A DNA stretch of 50,453 bases from Lysobacter sp. Root690 (GCF_001427785.1 NZ_LMHM01000013.1:218955-269407); one strand, 5' to 3'. Positions 17,125 to 26,465 are shown, numbered from the stretch's first letter. Program-made: numbers and translations. The notes: generated by a model from the letters alone, not told the origin.

Positions 17125-19290
17125 ATGAAGGGTAGGGATCGCGGGAACACACGGCCGTGGCGCTTGCGCGGCGCGGTTCACGCGGCGCTGGCGTTGGCGT
17201 TGGCCTTTGCCTGCGCGGGTCTCGCGCAGGCCGCCGATACGCATGCCGCCAAGCCCGGCGCGGGCGAGTTCGATATCGCCGACCTGCTCAGCGCGCCGCA
17301 ACCCGAACAGCTCGTGGGCGCCGGCGATGCGCCGGTGATCGCATGGGTGTCGAACGAACGCGGCGTGCGCAACCTGTGGTCGGCGCGCGCGCCGCAATTC
17401 GCGCCGCGTCAGTTGACCGCGTTCGATGAGGACGACGGGCAGTTGCTCAGTGCGCTGCGACTCAGCCGCGACGGCCGTTGGCTGGCCTATGTGCGCGGCG
17501 GCGGGCCCGACGCGGCCGGCAACAACAGCAATCCCACCGGCGATCCGGACGGGCAGGAGCAGGCGGTGTGGCTGGTGGCCAGCGACGGCTCGTCCAAGCC
17601 GCAGCGCATCGCCGCCGGGCGCTCGGTGCAGTTCGCGCCGCAGGGCGATGGCTTGATCGTGCAGGGCCGCGGCGTCGGCTGTTATCCGTTGCCGGGCGCG
17701 ACCGCGCCGGCGTGGTGCAAGGAAGCGCTGATCAAGACCCGCGGCGCCAATGCCGCGGCCGGGTTCTCGCCCGACGGCAAACTGCTCGCGTTCGCCAGCA
17801 ACCGCGGCGATCACGGCTTCATCGGCGTGCTCGACCTGGGCAAGCGCGAAGTGCGGTGGCTCGGCGCGGATTTCTACAACGACAGCAACCCGGTGTTCTC
17901 GCCCGACGGTCGCCGGGTCGCGTTCCTGCGCAGCGCCGCCAATCGCCCGGGCGAGCAGTTCGACCTGACCAAAGCCAATCCATTCGAAATCTGGACCGCC
18001 GACGTCGCCACTGGGCGTGCGCAGAAAGTTTTTCGCTCCAGCGACACCGCCGGCGGCTACGCCCAGTTCAACGGCGCCGTGCCCTTGCTGTGGAGCCGCG
18101 ACAACCGCCTGATCTTCGCCTCCGAACAAAGCGGCTGGCTGCATTGGTACGCGATCGTGCCCGAAGGCGGCGAGCCCACATCGCTGAGCCGCGGCGAATG
18201 CGAGGCCGAAACCGTCGCCCTGGCCGACGACGGCGCGTTCGTGTTCAGCGGCAACTGCGCGCAGATCGATCACCGGCAGCTCTTCAGCGTCGACGCGAAG
18301 GGCGCGGGGCAGACCCTGCTCAGCGCGAAAGACGAAATTTCCACCGAACCGGTGCTGCTCGGCGGCCAGTGGATCGCGTTCCGCCACGCCGATGCGCGCC
18401 GGCCGACCGCGATCGCGGTGATGCCGCGCGGCGGTGGCGAGCCCAAGCGGATTTTTCCGGCGAGCTTGCCCGCGCAGTTCCCGATCGATCGTCTGGTCGT
18501 GCCCAAGACACTGAGCCTGCGCGCCAGCGACGGCGTGACCTCGCATGCGACCGTGTTCGAGCCGCCGGCGAGTTTCAAGGGCAAGCGCGCGGCGCTGATC
18601 TATGTGCATGGCGGCCCGATCCGGCAGATGCTGCCGGGCTGGCACTACAGCAGCTACTACTACAACGACTACGCCAGCAACCAATGGCTGGCCAGCCGCG
18701 GTTACGTGGTGCTGGCCTTGAACTACCGCGACGGCACCGGTTACGGCCAGCGCTTCCGGCTGGCCGCCAAACAAGGCCCACGCGGCGCCAGCGAATACCA
18801 GGACGTGCTCGCCGCGCAGGCCTATCTGGCCAAGCGCGACGACGTCGACGCGCGCCGCATCGGCATCTATGGCGGCTCCTACGGCGGGTTCCTGACCGCG
18901 TCGGCGCTGTCGCGCAATTCCGATCTGTTCGCGGCCGGGGTCGATCGCCACGGCGTCCACGACTGGCGCGAGAGCGCCAAGGGCGGCGACAACAGCGGCC
19001 TGTGGGGGCTGGGGCCGGACGAGTTGGACCTGGCGTTCAAATCCTCGCCGGTCGCCTTCGTCGACGGCTGGCGCTCGCCGGTGCTGTTCGTGCATGGCGA
19101 CGACGACCGCGCGGTCAAGTTCTCGCAGAGCATCGATCTGGTCGAACGCCTGCGCGCGCGCAAGGCGCCGGTGGAAACCCTGGTGATTCCGGACGAAGAC
19201 CACTTCTTCCTGCGCCACGCGACCTGGCTTGCGGTGCATCGCAGTACCATGGACTTCTTCCGCCGGCACTTGCAGTCCGGCGCCGACTGA
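17125..19290 (+). CDS. Secreted S9 family peptidase (prolyl oligopeptidase/DPP-IV-like)
   Basis: A 721-residue protein with a long signal peptide (about 1-36, ending AQA). An N-terminal WD40-like beta-propeller (about 50-450, with repeated FSPDGxxLAFxS patterns) gates a C-terminal alpha/beta-hydrolase domain. The catalytic triad is visible: S585 in YGGSYGGF, D661 in HGDDDRAV and H693 in DEDHFF. The ATG follows AGGAG. It probably trims peptides in the periplasm. It lies 9 bases before the N-formylglutamate deformylase gene, which suggests one transcript. Confidence 0.9.
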   Translation: MKGRDRGNTRPWRLRGAVHAALALALAFACAGLAQAADTHAAKPGAGEFDIADLLSAPQPEQLVGAGDAPVIAWVSNERGVRNLWSARAPQFAPRQLTAFDEDDGQLLSALRLSRDGRWLAYVRGGGPDAAGNNSNPTGDPDGQEQAVWLVASDGSSKPQRIAAGRSVQFAPQGDGLIVQGRGVGCYPLPGATAPAWCKEALIKTRGANAAAGFSPDGKLLAFASNRGDHGFIGVLDLGKREVRWLGADFYNDSNPVFSPDGRRVAFLRSAANRPGEQFDLTKANPFEIWTADVATGRAQKVFRSSDTAGGYAQFNGAVPLLWSRDNRLIFASEQSGWLHWYAIVPEGGEPTSLSRGECEAETVALADDGAFVFSGNCAQIDHRQLFSVDAKGAGQTLLSAKDEISTEPVLLGGQWIAFRHADARRPTAIAVMPRGGGEPKRIFPASLPAQFPIDRLVVPKTLSLRASDGVTSHATVFEPPASFKGKRAALIYVHGGPIRQMLPGWHYSSYYYNDYASNQWLASRGYVVLALNYRDGTGYGQRFRLAAKQGPRGASEYQDVLAAQAYLAKRDDVDARRIGIYGGSYGGFLTASALSRNSDLFAAGVDRHGVHDWRESAKGGDNSGLWGLGPDELDLAFKSSPVAFVDGWRSPVLFVHGDDDRAVKFSQSIDLVERLRARKAPVETLVIPDEDHFFLRHATWLAVHRSTMDFFRRHLQSGAD

Positions 19291-19299
19291 GTCGCCTTC

Positions 19300-20109
19300 A
19301 TGACCATTGCGCACCCGACCGAGCCCGTATTCCAGTTGCATCGCGGCATCGCGCCGCTGCTGATCAGCCTGCCGCACGACGGCGAGTTGATTCCCGAGGC
19401 GCTCAAGGCGCGCATGGTTGAGTCGGCGCGACGCGCGCCCGATACCGACTGGCACGTCTCGCGCTTGTACGATTTCGCGCGCGAACTCGGCGCATCGATC
19501 CTGGTGCCGCGCTACTCGCGTTACGTGGTCGATCTGAACCGGCCGCCCGACGACACCTCGCTGTATCCCGGCCAGAACACCACCGGCCTGTGTCCGGCGG
19601 TGCAGTTCAGCGGCGAGGCGGTGTATCTGGACGGCCAGTCGCCGGATGAGGCCGAAGTCGCCGAACGCGTCGAGCTGTATTGGCGCCCGTACCACCAGAC
19701 CCTGGTCGCCGAACTCGACCGCATCCGCGGCGAACACGGTCGCGCGGTGTTGTGGGAAGGCCATTCGATCCGCGGCGAAGTGCCGTTCCTGTTCGACGGC
19801 CGCTTGCCTGATCTTAACCTCGGCACCTCCGGCGGCAAGACCTGCCTGCCCGAGTTGCAGGCCGCGCTGGAAGGCCTGCTGGCCGCGCAGACCGACTACG
19901 ACTGGATCGCCAACGGCCGCTTCAAGGGCGGTTACATCACCCGTCATTACGGCGACCCGGAGATCGGCGTGCAGGCGGTGCAGTTGGAGCTGAGCCAGCG
20001 CAACTACATGGACGAAGACTCCTTCGCCTACGACGAAGCCAAGGCCGCGCGTCTGCAGCCGTTGCTGCGCAAGCTGCTGAGCGCGACCCTGGCCTCGCAG
20101 GACGCATGA
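19300..20109 (+). CDS. hutG: N-formylglutamate deformylase
   Basis: A 269-residue protein of the N-formylglutamate amidohydrolase family, which releases formate and L-glutamate in the last step of one histidine-degradation route. The N-terminal SLPHDGELIP, the conserved DWHVSRLYDFARELGAS, the RYVVDLNRPP segment, VLWEGHSIRGEVP and the later GGYITRHYGDP are family hallmarks. No hutH, hutU, hutI or hutF is present in the window, so the gene is separated from the rest of the hut pathway here. It overlaps the next gene by 4 bp (ATGA). Confidence 0.85.
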   Translation: MTIAHPTEPVFQLHRGIAPLLISLPHDGELIPEALKARMVESARRAPDTDWHVSRLYDFARELGASILVPRYSRYVVDLNRPPDDTSLYPGQNTTGLCPAVQFSGEAVYLDGQSPDEAEVAERVELYWRPYHQTLVAELDRIRGEHGRAVLWEGHSIRGEVPFLFDGRLPDLNLGTSGGKTCLPELQAALEGLLAAQTDYDWIANGRFKGGYITRHYGDPEIGVQAVQLELSQRNYMDEDSFAYDEAKAARLQPLLRKLLSATLASQDA

Positions 20110-21458
20110 GCCTGAAGCGCGTGGCCGCTGCCGGCGTCGCGCGCGCAACCGCGGACGCTGCGGTGGACGCGACGGCGTCCGGCGATCCGGCGTCGCAAAC
20201 GATCGCGCCGGCTTCGCCCATTTCACCGCTCTCGCTGACCCAGGCGCGCGCCCTGCACCTGCACGCGCAGGGCCTGCTGACGCGGCCGCGCAAGCGCGCG
20301 ACCCGCGCCGACGCGCTGGCCGCGATCGCGCGCATGCAGTTGCTGCAGATCGACACCATCCACGTCGTCGCGCGCAGCCCGTATCTGGTGCTGTTCTCGC
20401 GACTGGGCGACTACCCGGCGCCGTGGCTGGAGGAGTTGCTGGCGCAGCGCGCGATCTTCGAGATCTGGGCGCACGAAGCCTGCTTCGCGCCGATGGACGA
20501 TTACCTGTTGCATCGCAACGCGCTGGAGCAGCGCGCGCACCACTGGGCGATCCGCAACGCACGCCAGCATCGTCAGGACAACGGCGAGCAGATCGATCGC
20601 CTGCTGGCGCATATCCGCGACCTGGGTCCGGTCAAGTCATCGGACTTCGAACGCGAAGAGCGCGGCGGCGGCGGTGGCTGGTGGGGCTGGAAAGACGAAA
20701 AACGCTGGCTGGAAACCGGGTTCGCGCTCGGCGAGCTGATGGTCGCGCGGCGCGAGAATTTCCATCGCGTCTACGACCTGAGCGAACGCGTGGCCGGCGT
20801 CGCCGTGCCGGGCTGGGACACGGATGTGCTTGACGCCACACAGGTGCGGCGCGAAACCGTGCTCAAGTCGGTCAAGGCGCTGGGCATCACTCAGGCGCGC
20901 TGGGTCGCGGACTACTACCGCACCAAGCCGCGCCTGCGCGATGCCGACCTAGATGGCTTGGTCGACGAAGGCGTGTTGCTGCGAGTCGCGGTCAAAGGCT
21001 GGAACGCGCCCGGTTACGTGCATGTCGATCATGCCGCCGCGCTGGCCCAGGCCGCCGCCGGCCGTTTGCGCGCCAGTCATTCGACTCTGCTGTCGCCATT
21101 CGACCCGGTGGTCTGGGATCGCGAACGCGCCAGCGAATTGTTCGACTTCGATTACACCCTGGAGTGCTACACGCCCGAGCCCAAGCGCCGCTACGGCTAT
21201 TTCGTGTTGCCGATCCTGGTGCGCGGCCGGCTGGTCGGACGCCTGGACGCGAAAGCGCATCGCGCTCAGGGCGTGTTCGAGGTCAAGGCGCTGTATCTGC
21301 AAGAAGGCCTCGACGGCGACGAAGCGCTGGCCGCCGACATCGCCCGCGCGATCGACGACTGCGCGCGCTGGCATCAGACCCCAACGGTAAAGCTGACGCG
21401 TTGCCGGCCGGCGGCGTTCGCCAGGCCGCTGCGAGCGGCGTTGGCGGCGCTGGGCTGA
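20106..21458 (+). CDS. YcaQ/AlkX-type winged-helix DNA glycosylase
   Basis: A 450-residue protein of the HTH_42 (YcaQ/AlkZ-like) family. These enzymes carry tandem winged-helix domains and unhook interstrand DNA crosslinks or bulky alkylated bases. The catalytic motif here reads Q-I-D (in LLQIDTIHVVAR, about residue 80), which is the Q-phi-D form of the E. coli AlkX group rather than the Q-phi-Q form of the Streptomyces AlkZ group. SPFDPVVWDRERASELFDFDYTLECYTPEPKRRYGYF is spread over the C-terminal part and is diagnostic of the family. A Gly/Trp-rich loop (about 190-198) is inserted after LGPVKSSDF. The N-terminal 35 residues are low-complexity. It is translationally coupled to hutG. Confidence 0.82.
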   Translation: MSLKRVAAAGVARATADAAVDATASGDPASQTIAPASPISPLSLTQARALHLHAQGLLTRPRKRATRADALAAIARMQLLQIDTIHVVARSPYLVLFSRLGDYPAPWLEELLAQRAIFEIWAHEACFAPMDDYLLHRNALEQRAHHWAIRNARQHRQDNGEQIDRLLAHIRDLGPVKSSDFEREERGGGGGWWGWKDEKRWLETGFALGELMVARRENFHRVYDLSERVAGVAVPGWDTDVLDATQVRRETVLKSVKALGITQARWVADYYRTKPRLRDADLDGLVDEGVLLRVAVKGWNAPGYVHVDHAAALAQAAAGRLRASHSTLLSPFDPVVWDRERASELFDFDYTLECYTPEPKRRYGYFVLPILVRGRLVGRLDAKAHRAQGVFEVKALYLQEGLDGDEALAADIARAIDDCARWHQTPTVKLTRCRPAAFARPLRAALAALG

Positions 21459-21535
21459 GCGATCGGCGCGCAAGCTGCGTCGCGGCGGGCGACGATCAGC
21501 GCGGCCGCGGCCCGCGGACCGGCGTCATGCGCGAC

Positions 21536-21844
21536 TCAACACGCCATGAAGGCCATCAGCACGACCACATCGTCGTCCTGCAGCGGCAGGTCGCGATCCT
21601 GGCGCGCGCAGAATTCGTCGTCGCCGCGCCGCACGTGGATGTCGATCAGATGCTCGTTGCCGCTGTCGAGTTCGAGATAGAGAAAATAACGTCCGTCGTA
21701 ACCGACCGCCGGAGCGATCCGCGTCCGGAACGCATGTTGATACGCGTCCAGCGCTTCGCCCAAGCTCGCGGCTCGTACCCGTAGGCTCTGATCGGGTGAG
21801 CCGAGGAATTCATCCAGATGATAGGGGCCGTGTACGACGGGCAT
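21536..21844 (-). CDS. Small MoaD/ThiS-like (beta-grasp) protein lacking the Gly-Gly tail
   Basis: A 102-residue protein. The order of elements suggests a ubiquitin-like beta-grasp fold: strand (LRVRA), helix (LGEALDAYQHAFRTRI), strands (RYFLYLELD, LIDIHVRRGDD), and a terminal LPLQDDDVVVLMAF that resembles the L-x-DGDEVxxLPP end of MoaD. The last residues are MAC instead of GG, so it cannot be activated as a sulfur carrier in the usual way. No ribosome binding site is clear, and no moa or thi gene is near. The assignment rests on pattern only and may be wrong. Confidence 0.5.
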   Translation of the reverse strand: MPVVHGPYHLDEFLGSPDQSLRVRAASLGEALDAYQHAFRTRIAPAVGYDGRYFLYLELDSGNEHLIDIHVRRGDDEFCARQDRDLPLQDDDVVVLMAFMAC

Positions 21845-21931
21845 GGCGATCGTCTTGGAAAGTGGCGCTGGCGCCGACTCGCGGCGGTCGTCGGCGCGTT
21901 GGGATGCGCGGTAAGCCCCAAGAAACCTGGC

Positions 21932-22273
21932 TTATATGCCCTTGGCGATCAGCACATACGCAGCGACCAGCCCCATCAGCGGAATCATGTTGAGCACCAG
22001 CGCCGGCACCGCGATGCCGCGCTGCTCGCCGCGGAACAGCGCGGTGATCGCCAACAAGCTGCCGAACAGCCAACTGGCCGCGCTGTACATGATCGCCTTG
22101 CCGCTGCAGTGCAGACTCCAGTCGCCGCACTGGTTCTGCGGGGTCAACCCGAACACGATCGCCCACGCCAGCAACGGCCCGAGCAGCAGGGCGAACCAGG
22201 CGAGCACGCCGAACAGGCGGCCGGCGGTGTCGACCGGCGGTTTGCGTCGGATCGCGTCGCTGTCAGTGACCAT
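21932..22273 (-). CDS. Hypothetical three-TM membrane protein
   Basis: A 113-residue protein with three hydrophobic segments (about 19-41, 60-80 and 88-110). Two Cys residues (CGDWSLHC) lie in the loop between segments 1 and 2, which could form a disulfide if that loop is periplasmic. GAGG stands about 10 bases before the ATG on the minus strand. No family is recognised. It sits downstream of parE but beyond a terminator, so it is probably expressed separately. Confidence 0.65.
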   Translation of the reverse strand: MVTDSDAIRRKPPVDTAGRLFGVLAWFALLLGPLLAWAIVFGLTPQNQCGDWSLHCSGKAIMYSAASWLFGSLLAITALFRGEQRGIAVPALVLNMIPLMGLVAAYVLIAKGI

Positions 22274-22483
22274 GGCGGCGGACCTCGCGAGGGGCTGGGC
22301 TTGCGGCCCACGAGTGGGCGGGGTGGCGTCCTGTCATGTCGATCTCCTTTGAAGCCGAATCGATGCGGGAACATTGCCGCATCGCCACGCTGGGCCGCGT
22401 GATTATGCGCCGCGCGGCGCGACGGCGCGAATCGCGGCGGCGCGGGTCGATACAAGGTCGATCCATGCGCCGCGAATCGAGGC

Positions 22484-22507
22484 GAAAACGCCGCCCGGAG
22501 GCGGCGC
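22484..22507 (-). terminator. Rho-independent terminator after parE
   Basis: On the minus strand a CGCCGCC / GGCGGCG stem with a 4-base loop is followed by TTTTCG. It lies about 30 bases beyond the parE stop. Confidence 0.75.
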
Positions 22508-22536
22508 TTCGTGAGCCGAGGCGGCGATGCCCGAGA

Positions 22537-24456
22537 TCAGACTTCCAACGTCGCCAGATCGCCCTTGGTTTCCAGCCAGGCCTTGCGGTCGCTGGCGCGC
22601 TTCTTGGCCAGCAGCATGTCCATCAGCGAGTGGGTCTGGGCGTTGTCGTCGATGGTCAGCTGGACCAGGCGGCGGGTGTCGGGGTGGATGGTCGACTCGC
22701 GTAGCTGCGAGGCGTTCATCTCGCCCAGGCCCTTGAAGCGGGTGACGTTGACCGCGCCGCTCAGGCCCTTCTTGCGATCGCCTTTCTCGCGCTCGATCTT
22801 TTCCAGCAGGATGCGCTTTTCCTCTTCGTCGAGCGCGTAGAACACGGTCTTGCCCACGTCGACGCGGAACAGCGGCGGCATCGCCACGAAGATGTGGCCG
22901 GCCGCGACCAGCGCCGGGAAGTGGCGCAGGAACAAGGCGCTGAGCAAGGTCGCGATGTGCAGACCGTCGGAGTCGGCGTCGGCCAGGATCACCACCTTGC
23001 CGTAGCGCAGGCCGCCGATGTCTTCCTTGCCCGGATCGCAGCCGATCGCGACCGCGAGGTCGTGCACTTCCTGCGAACCCAGCACGCTGCCCGAGGCGAC
23101 TTCCCAAGTGTTGAGGATCTTGCCGCGCAGCGGCAGGATCGCCTGGAAGTCCTTGTCGCGCGCCTGCCGCGCGCTGCCGCCGGCCGAGTCGCCCTCGACC
23201 AGGAACAGCTCGGTGCGCGACAGGTCCTGCGAGGAACAGTCGGCGAGCTTGCCGGGCAGGGCCGGGCCCTGGGTGATCTTCTTGCGGGTGATCTGCTTTT
23301 CGGTCTTCAGGCGCGCGGCGGCGCGCTCGATCGCGAGCTGGGCGATTTTTTCGCCGAGTTCGGTGTGCTGGTTGAGCCACAGCGAGAACGCATCGTGCGC
23401 GGCGCCTTCGACGAAGCCGGCGGCTTGGCGCGAGGACAGGCGTTCCTTGGTCTGACCGCTGAACTGCGGGTCGGTCATCTTGATGCTGAGCACGAACGCG
23501 ACCCGGTCCCACACGTCTTCCGGCGCCAGCTTGACCCCGCGCGGCAGCAGGTTGCGGAAGTCGCAGAACTCGCGCAGCGCGTCGGTGAAACCGGTGCGCA
23601 GGCCGTTGACGTGGGTGCCGTGCTGCGCGGTCGGGATCAGGTTGACGTAGCTTTCCTGGGTCAGCTCGCCGTCCGGCGCCCAGGCCACGGCCCAGTCGGC
23701 GACTTCGTTTTCTTTCTTGAGCTGACCGACGAACAGGTCCGGCGGCAGCAGCTCGCGCTGCGGCTGGCCGTCGCGCAGTTCGCTGGACAGGTAATCGCGC
23801 AGGCCGTCCTCGTAATACCACTCGGTGCGTTCGCCAGTGGCTTCGTCGAACAGCTTGACGTTGAGGCCCGGGCAGAGCACCGCCTTGGCGCGCAGGATGT
23901 GCTTGATCGAGCGCAGGTTGAACTTGGGCGTGTCGAAGTACTTGGCGTCGGGCCAGAAGCGCACGCGGGTGCCGGTGTTCTTCTTGCCGACATTGCCGAC
24001 CACTTCCAACGGGGTGGCGCGGTCGCCGTTGTTGAAGGTCATGCGGTATTCGTTGCCGTCGCGCTTGATGTGCACTTCGACCAGCTTGGACAGCGCGTTG
24101 ACCACGCTGACGCCGACGCCATGCAGGCCGCCGGAGAAGGTGTAGTTCTTGTTGCTGAACTTACCACCGGCGTGCAGGCGGGTCAGGATCAGCTCCACGC
24201 CGGGGACTTTCTCCTCCGGGTGGATGTCGACCGGCATGCCGCGGCCGTCGTCGGAGACCTCGCAACTGCCGTCGGCGTGCAGGACCACCTCGATGCTGCG
24301 GGCGTGGCCGGCCAGGGCCTCGTCGACCGAGTTGTCGATGACTTCCTGGGCCAAGTGGTTCGGCCGGCTGGTGTCGGTGTACATGCCCGGGCGGCGTTTG
24401 ACCGGGTCCAGGCCGGAAAGGACTTCGATGTCGGCGGCGTTATAGCGACTGCTCAT
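22537..24456 (-). CDS. parE: DNA topoisomerase IV subunit B
   Basis: A 639-residue ATPase subunit of topoisomerase IV, which with ParC decatenates daughter chromosomes. The GHKL ATP site is seen in E38/N42 (QEVIDNSVDEA), DDGRGMP (about 69-75) and the glycine-rich SGGLHGVGVSVVNALS. The TOPRIM domain has EGDSAGG and DADSDG metal-binding motifs, and the C-terminus matches ParE rather than GyrB in length: there is no long insert in the TOPRIM region. The ATG at 24456 begins MSSRYNAADIEVLSGLDPVK. No strong ribosome binding site is visible. Confidence 0.95.
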   Translation of the reverse strand: MSSRYNAADIEVLSGLDPVKRRPGMYTDTSRPNHLAQEVIDNSVDEALAGHARSIEVVLHADGSCEVSDDGRGMPVDIHPEEKVPGVELILTRLHAGGKFSNKNYTFSGGLHGVGVSVVNALSKLVEVHIKRDGNEYRMTFNNGDRATPLEVVGNVGKKNTGTRVRFWPDAKYFDTPKFNLRSIKHILRAKAVLCPGLNVKLFDEATGERTEWYYEDGLRDYLSSELRDGQPQRELLPPDLFVGQLKKENEVADWAVAWAPDGELTQESYVNLIPTAQHGTHVNGLRTGFTDALREFCDFRNLLPRGVKLAPEDVWDRVAFVLSIKMTDPQFSGQTKERLSSRQAAGFVEGAAHDAFSLWLNQHTELGEKIAQLAIERAAARLKTEKQITRKKITQGPALPGKLADCSSQDLSRTELFLVEGDSAGGSARQARDKDFQAILPLRGKILNTWEVASGSVLGSQEVHDLAVAIGCDPGKEDIGGLRYGKVVILADADSDGLHIATLLSALFLRHFPALVAAGHIFVAMPPLFRVDVGKTVFYALDEEEKRILLEKIEREKGDRKKGLSGAVNVTRFKGLGEMNASQLRESTIHPDTRRLVQLTIDDNAQTHSLMDMLLAKKRASDRKAWLETKGDLATLEV

Positions 24457-24908
24457 TAACTGTTGGGTCTGGCCGTGGGGTTCGGAGCGGCGAGGATGAA
24501 GACGGCGGGCGGGGTGGTCAAGCCGGCCGGGGCGATGGGCGAATGAAAAGCTTGGCGGGCCGGCGTCTCGCCGGCTGCGACGCTCGCGCTGGCGGGTGTC
24601 GGCGGTGGCGCGGCGCGCGGTGGCGGGTCGCGCTGAGGGCCGCTCAGCGGCCTGGGCGGACTGCGTCCGATCGTCGCAGCGGTGGCGGCGACGCGGCCGG
24701 GTTCGCGTGGCGATCGTCGGTCATGCACACCGAAATCGGCGGTCTAGGCCGCGAACGTGGCGCCAACGCGCCGCCGAACCGGCCGCGCGGCAACCCGCGC
24801 GCGCAATTCAACGGCGGTTTTCGGCACGCCCGGAACTGATCTGGCGCTAGGTGGGCCGGGTCGGACGCTGCCATCCTGCGCGCCGTTTTCACCCATGCAG
24901 GAGGCACC
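24457..24908. other. Gap between divergent parE and globin genes
   Basis: This 450-bp stretch should contain the parE promoter (minus) and the globin promoter (plus). Open frames on both strands here are Arg/Gly/Pro-rich composition artefacts. I see no repeat, RNA gene or convincing operator. Confidence 0.5.
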
Positions 24909-25319
24909 GTGTCGGTCCAGAATTCCTACGACGATTTGCAGCAAAGCTACGGACGCTGTCTGGTCCGCAAGGGCTTCATCGAACGGTTCTACGAGATTTT
25001 CATGGCCAGCCACCCGGACGTGGCGCCGCTGTTCGAACGCACCGATTTCCAGAAACAGCGGCTGGCGCTGCGTCGCGGCATCAGCGTGGCGATCTGCCAC
25101 GCCGCCGGCAGCGCTGTGGTGCGGCGGACCTGCGAGGAAATGGCCGACGCGCACTGCCGGCGTGGCCGCACCCCGGTCGCGCCGGGTCTGTATCCGTACT
25201 GGATCAACAGCCTGCTGCTGGCGGTGCGCGAATACGACGAGCAGGCCGACGACGCCCTGCTGGGGCGCTGGCGCACGGCGATGCAGTCGGTCACGGGGAT
25301 GTTCAGCGCGCGCTATTGA
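24909..25319 (+). CDS. Single-domain bacterial globin
   Basis: A 136-residue heme protein with a GTG start at 24909 behind a strong AGGAGG (24898-24903). The globin pattern is clear: FYEIFMASHPDVAPLFERTDFQKQ for the B-E region, and the proximal His H82 in MADAHCRRG, followed by the F-H helix block LYPYWINSLLLAVREYD. There is no reductase domain (as in flavohemoglobin) and no sensor output domain. It likely binds O2 or NO. It stands alone, so its redox partner is unknown. Confidence 0.85.
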   Translation: MSVQNSYDDLQQSYGRCLVRKGFIERFYEIFMASHPDVAPLFERTDFQKQRLALRRGISVAICHAAGSAVVRRTCEEMADAHCRRGRTPVAPGLYPYWINSLLLAVREYDEQADDALLGRWRTAMQSVTGMFSARY

Positions 25320-25549
25320 TGCCTGGCCCGTTGCGATGTCGGTATCGTTGAAGTCGCGCGCATCCAGCCTTATATCCATACAGGTCCGCGACGCCCCGGC
25401 CGACCGGACCCCTCATTCAGGCCGCAGCGAGGGTAGCGGGGCTAGGGTTCGCGGCGTCGACGCATGCGTTGCACGCCCCGACCGCCCCGCAACGGGCCAG
25501 GCGCGTCCCGCGCCGGCCCGGCGCCGGTTTCACTTGTCAGGAGTCCACC

Positions 25550-25774
25550 ATGAAGATCCGCTCGCTGTTGCTGCCCGCCGTCATCGCCGCCGCCCTGACC
25601 GTACTGATCGCGCCCGCCGCGTTCGCCCAGCAGGACCCGCAGGCCGACAAGAAGGCCGAAGACGCCAAGAAGGCCGAGGACGCGAAGAAGGCCGAGGCTA
25701 AGAAGAAGGCCGACGCCGAGAAGAAGAAGTCCGGCGACCGCGGCGTGGAGCCGGAGGAAGAGGGCGACAAGTAA
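25550..25774 (+). CDS. Small secreted Lys/Ala-rich peptide
   Basis: A 74-residue product. A signal peptide covers 1-26 (MKIRSLLLPAVIAAALTVLI..AFA), followed by a highly charged tail with DAKKAE and KKAEAKKKADAEKKK repeats and an acidic end (EPEEEGDK). The ATG follows AGGAG (25539-25543). A terminator follows directly at 25806-25833, so this is a complete monocistronic unit. Function is unknown; such Lys/Ala coiled peptides may bind the envelope or nucleic acids. The repeat nature makes homology weak evidence. Confidence 0.75.
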   Translation: MKIRSLLLPAVIAAALTVLIAPAAFAQQDPQADKKAEDAKKAEDAKKAEAKKKADAEKKKSGDRGVEPEEEGDK

Positions 25775-25805
25775 GTCGGCTGCGCCGGTTTATCATTCGT
25801 GTGCC

Positions 25806-25833
25806 AAAAGCCCCGGTCCGCCGGGGCTTTTTT
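25806..25833 (+). terminator. Rho-independent terminator after the Lys-rich peptide gene
   Basis: An 8-bp G+C-rich stem (AGCCCCGG / CCGGGGCT) with a TCCG loop has A residues before it and a run of six T residues at its 3' side. Confidence 0.9.
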
Positions 25834-26045
25834 GTGCCTATCGATCAAAGTCTCGCCAGGATGCATTTAGATCATCAGCTGGTAAGGCCGCGGAAAGCGG
25901 AGGCCAGGTAGCCGATAACACCGCTTCGGGTGGATTCATGCGCTACTTTGCGCGCGTAGTCTCGATCCTTGGTCCACGGCAATGGGGCCGGACTAATATC
26001 GTCGCTGCCGGTGCCTGAGCCGGACATCGATTCAAGGGGCGATGA

Positions 26046-26465
26046 ATGAAACGGATATTGTTCGCGGCGATGCGCGTCGTTGGCGGTTTGTGCCTGCAGA
26101 TGGTTGGACTGCTGTGCGCGTTTCAGGTTTTGACGTTGGGTGGAGAGTTCGATCAGGTTGAGTTTGGCTTTGTGCTGCTGTTTTTCGTGATCGTAAGTCT
26201 GGCCGGCGTAATCGGTGGAGTCATCGGTCGCTTATACGTCCTGCCGCCGACGCTGCTGCTGTTCTGGTTAGTCTGGGCCGCTTTCATCAGTCTCGATCAA
26301 TGGCCTGAAATAAAGCTGGGTGAAGAAACCTACATGGATGGCGTGGTCGAACGTCTGCTGCAAATCGTGATTTCCAGCGCCGCCCTGGTTGGCGGCATCT
26401 TCGCTGGCGAGCGATGGGCGCGGCGCTTGTGGCCCGCCTCTCGCGTCGAAGCAAAGCTTGAGTGA
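26046..26465 (+). CDS. Hypothetical four-TM membrane protein
   Basis: A 139-residue protein with about four hydrophobic segments (6-30, 42-64, 66-84 and 105-122). AAGGGG precedes the ATG by six bases. Base composition looks less G+C-rich than the flanking core genes (codons such as TTG, GTT and AGT are common), which may mean more recent acquisition. No family is recognised. It is followed by a 420-bp gap. Confidence 0.65.
   Translation: MKRILFAAMRVVGGLCLQMVGLLCAFQVLTLGGEFDQVEFGFVLLFFVIVSLAGVIGGVIGRLYVLPPTLLLFWLVWAAFISLDQWPEIKLGEETYMDGVVERLLQIVISSAALVGGIFAGERWARRLWPASRVEAKLE

Noticed and set aside
15829-20562. A 1577-residue open frame on the minus strand
   Set aside because: It is antisense to gor, the S9 peptidase, hutG and the YcaQ-like gene, and its product is Arg/Ala/Gly-rich without any family pattern. 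High G+C with few stop codons explains it.
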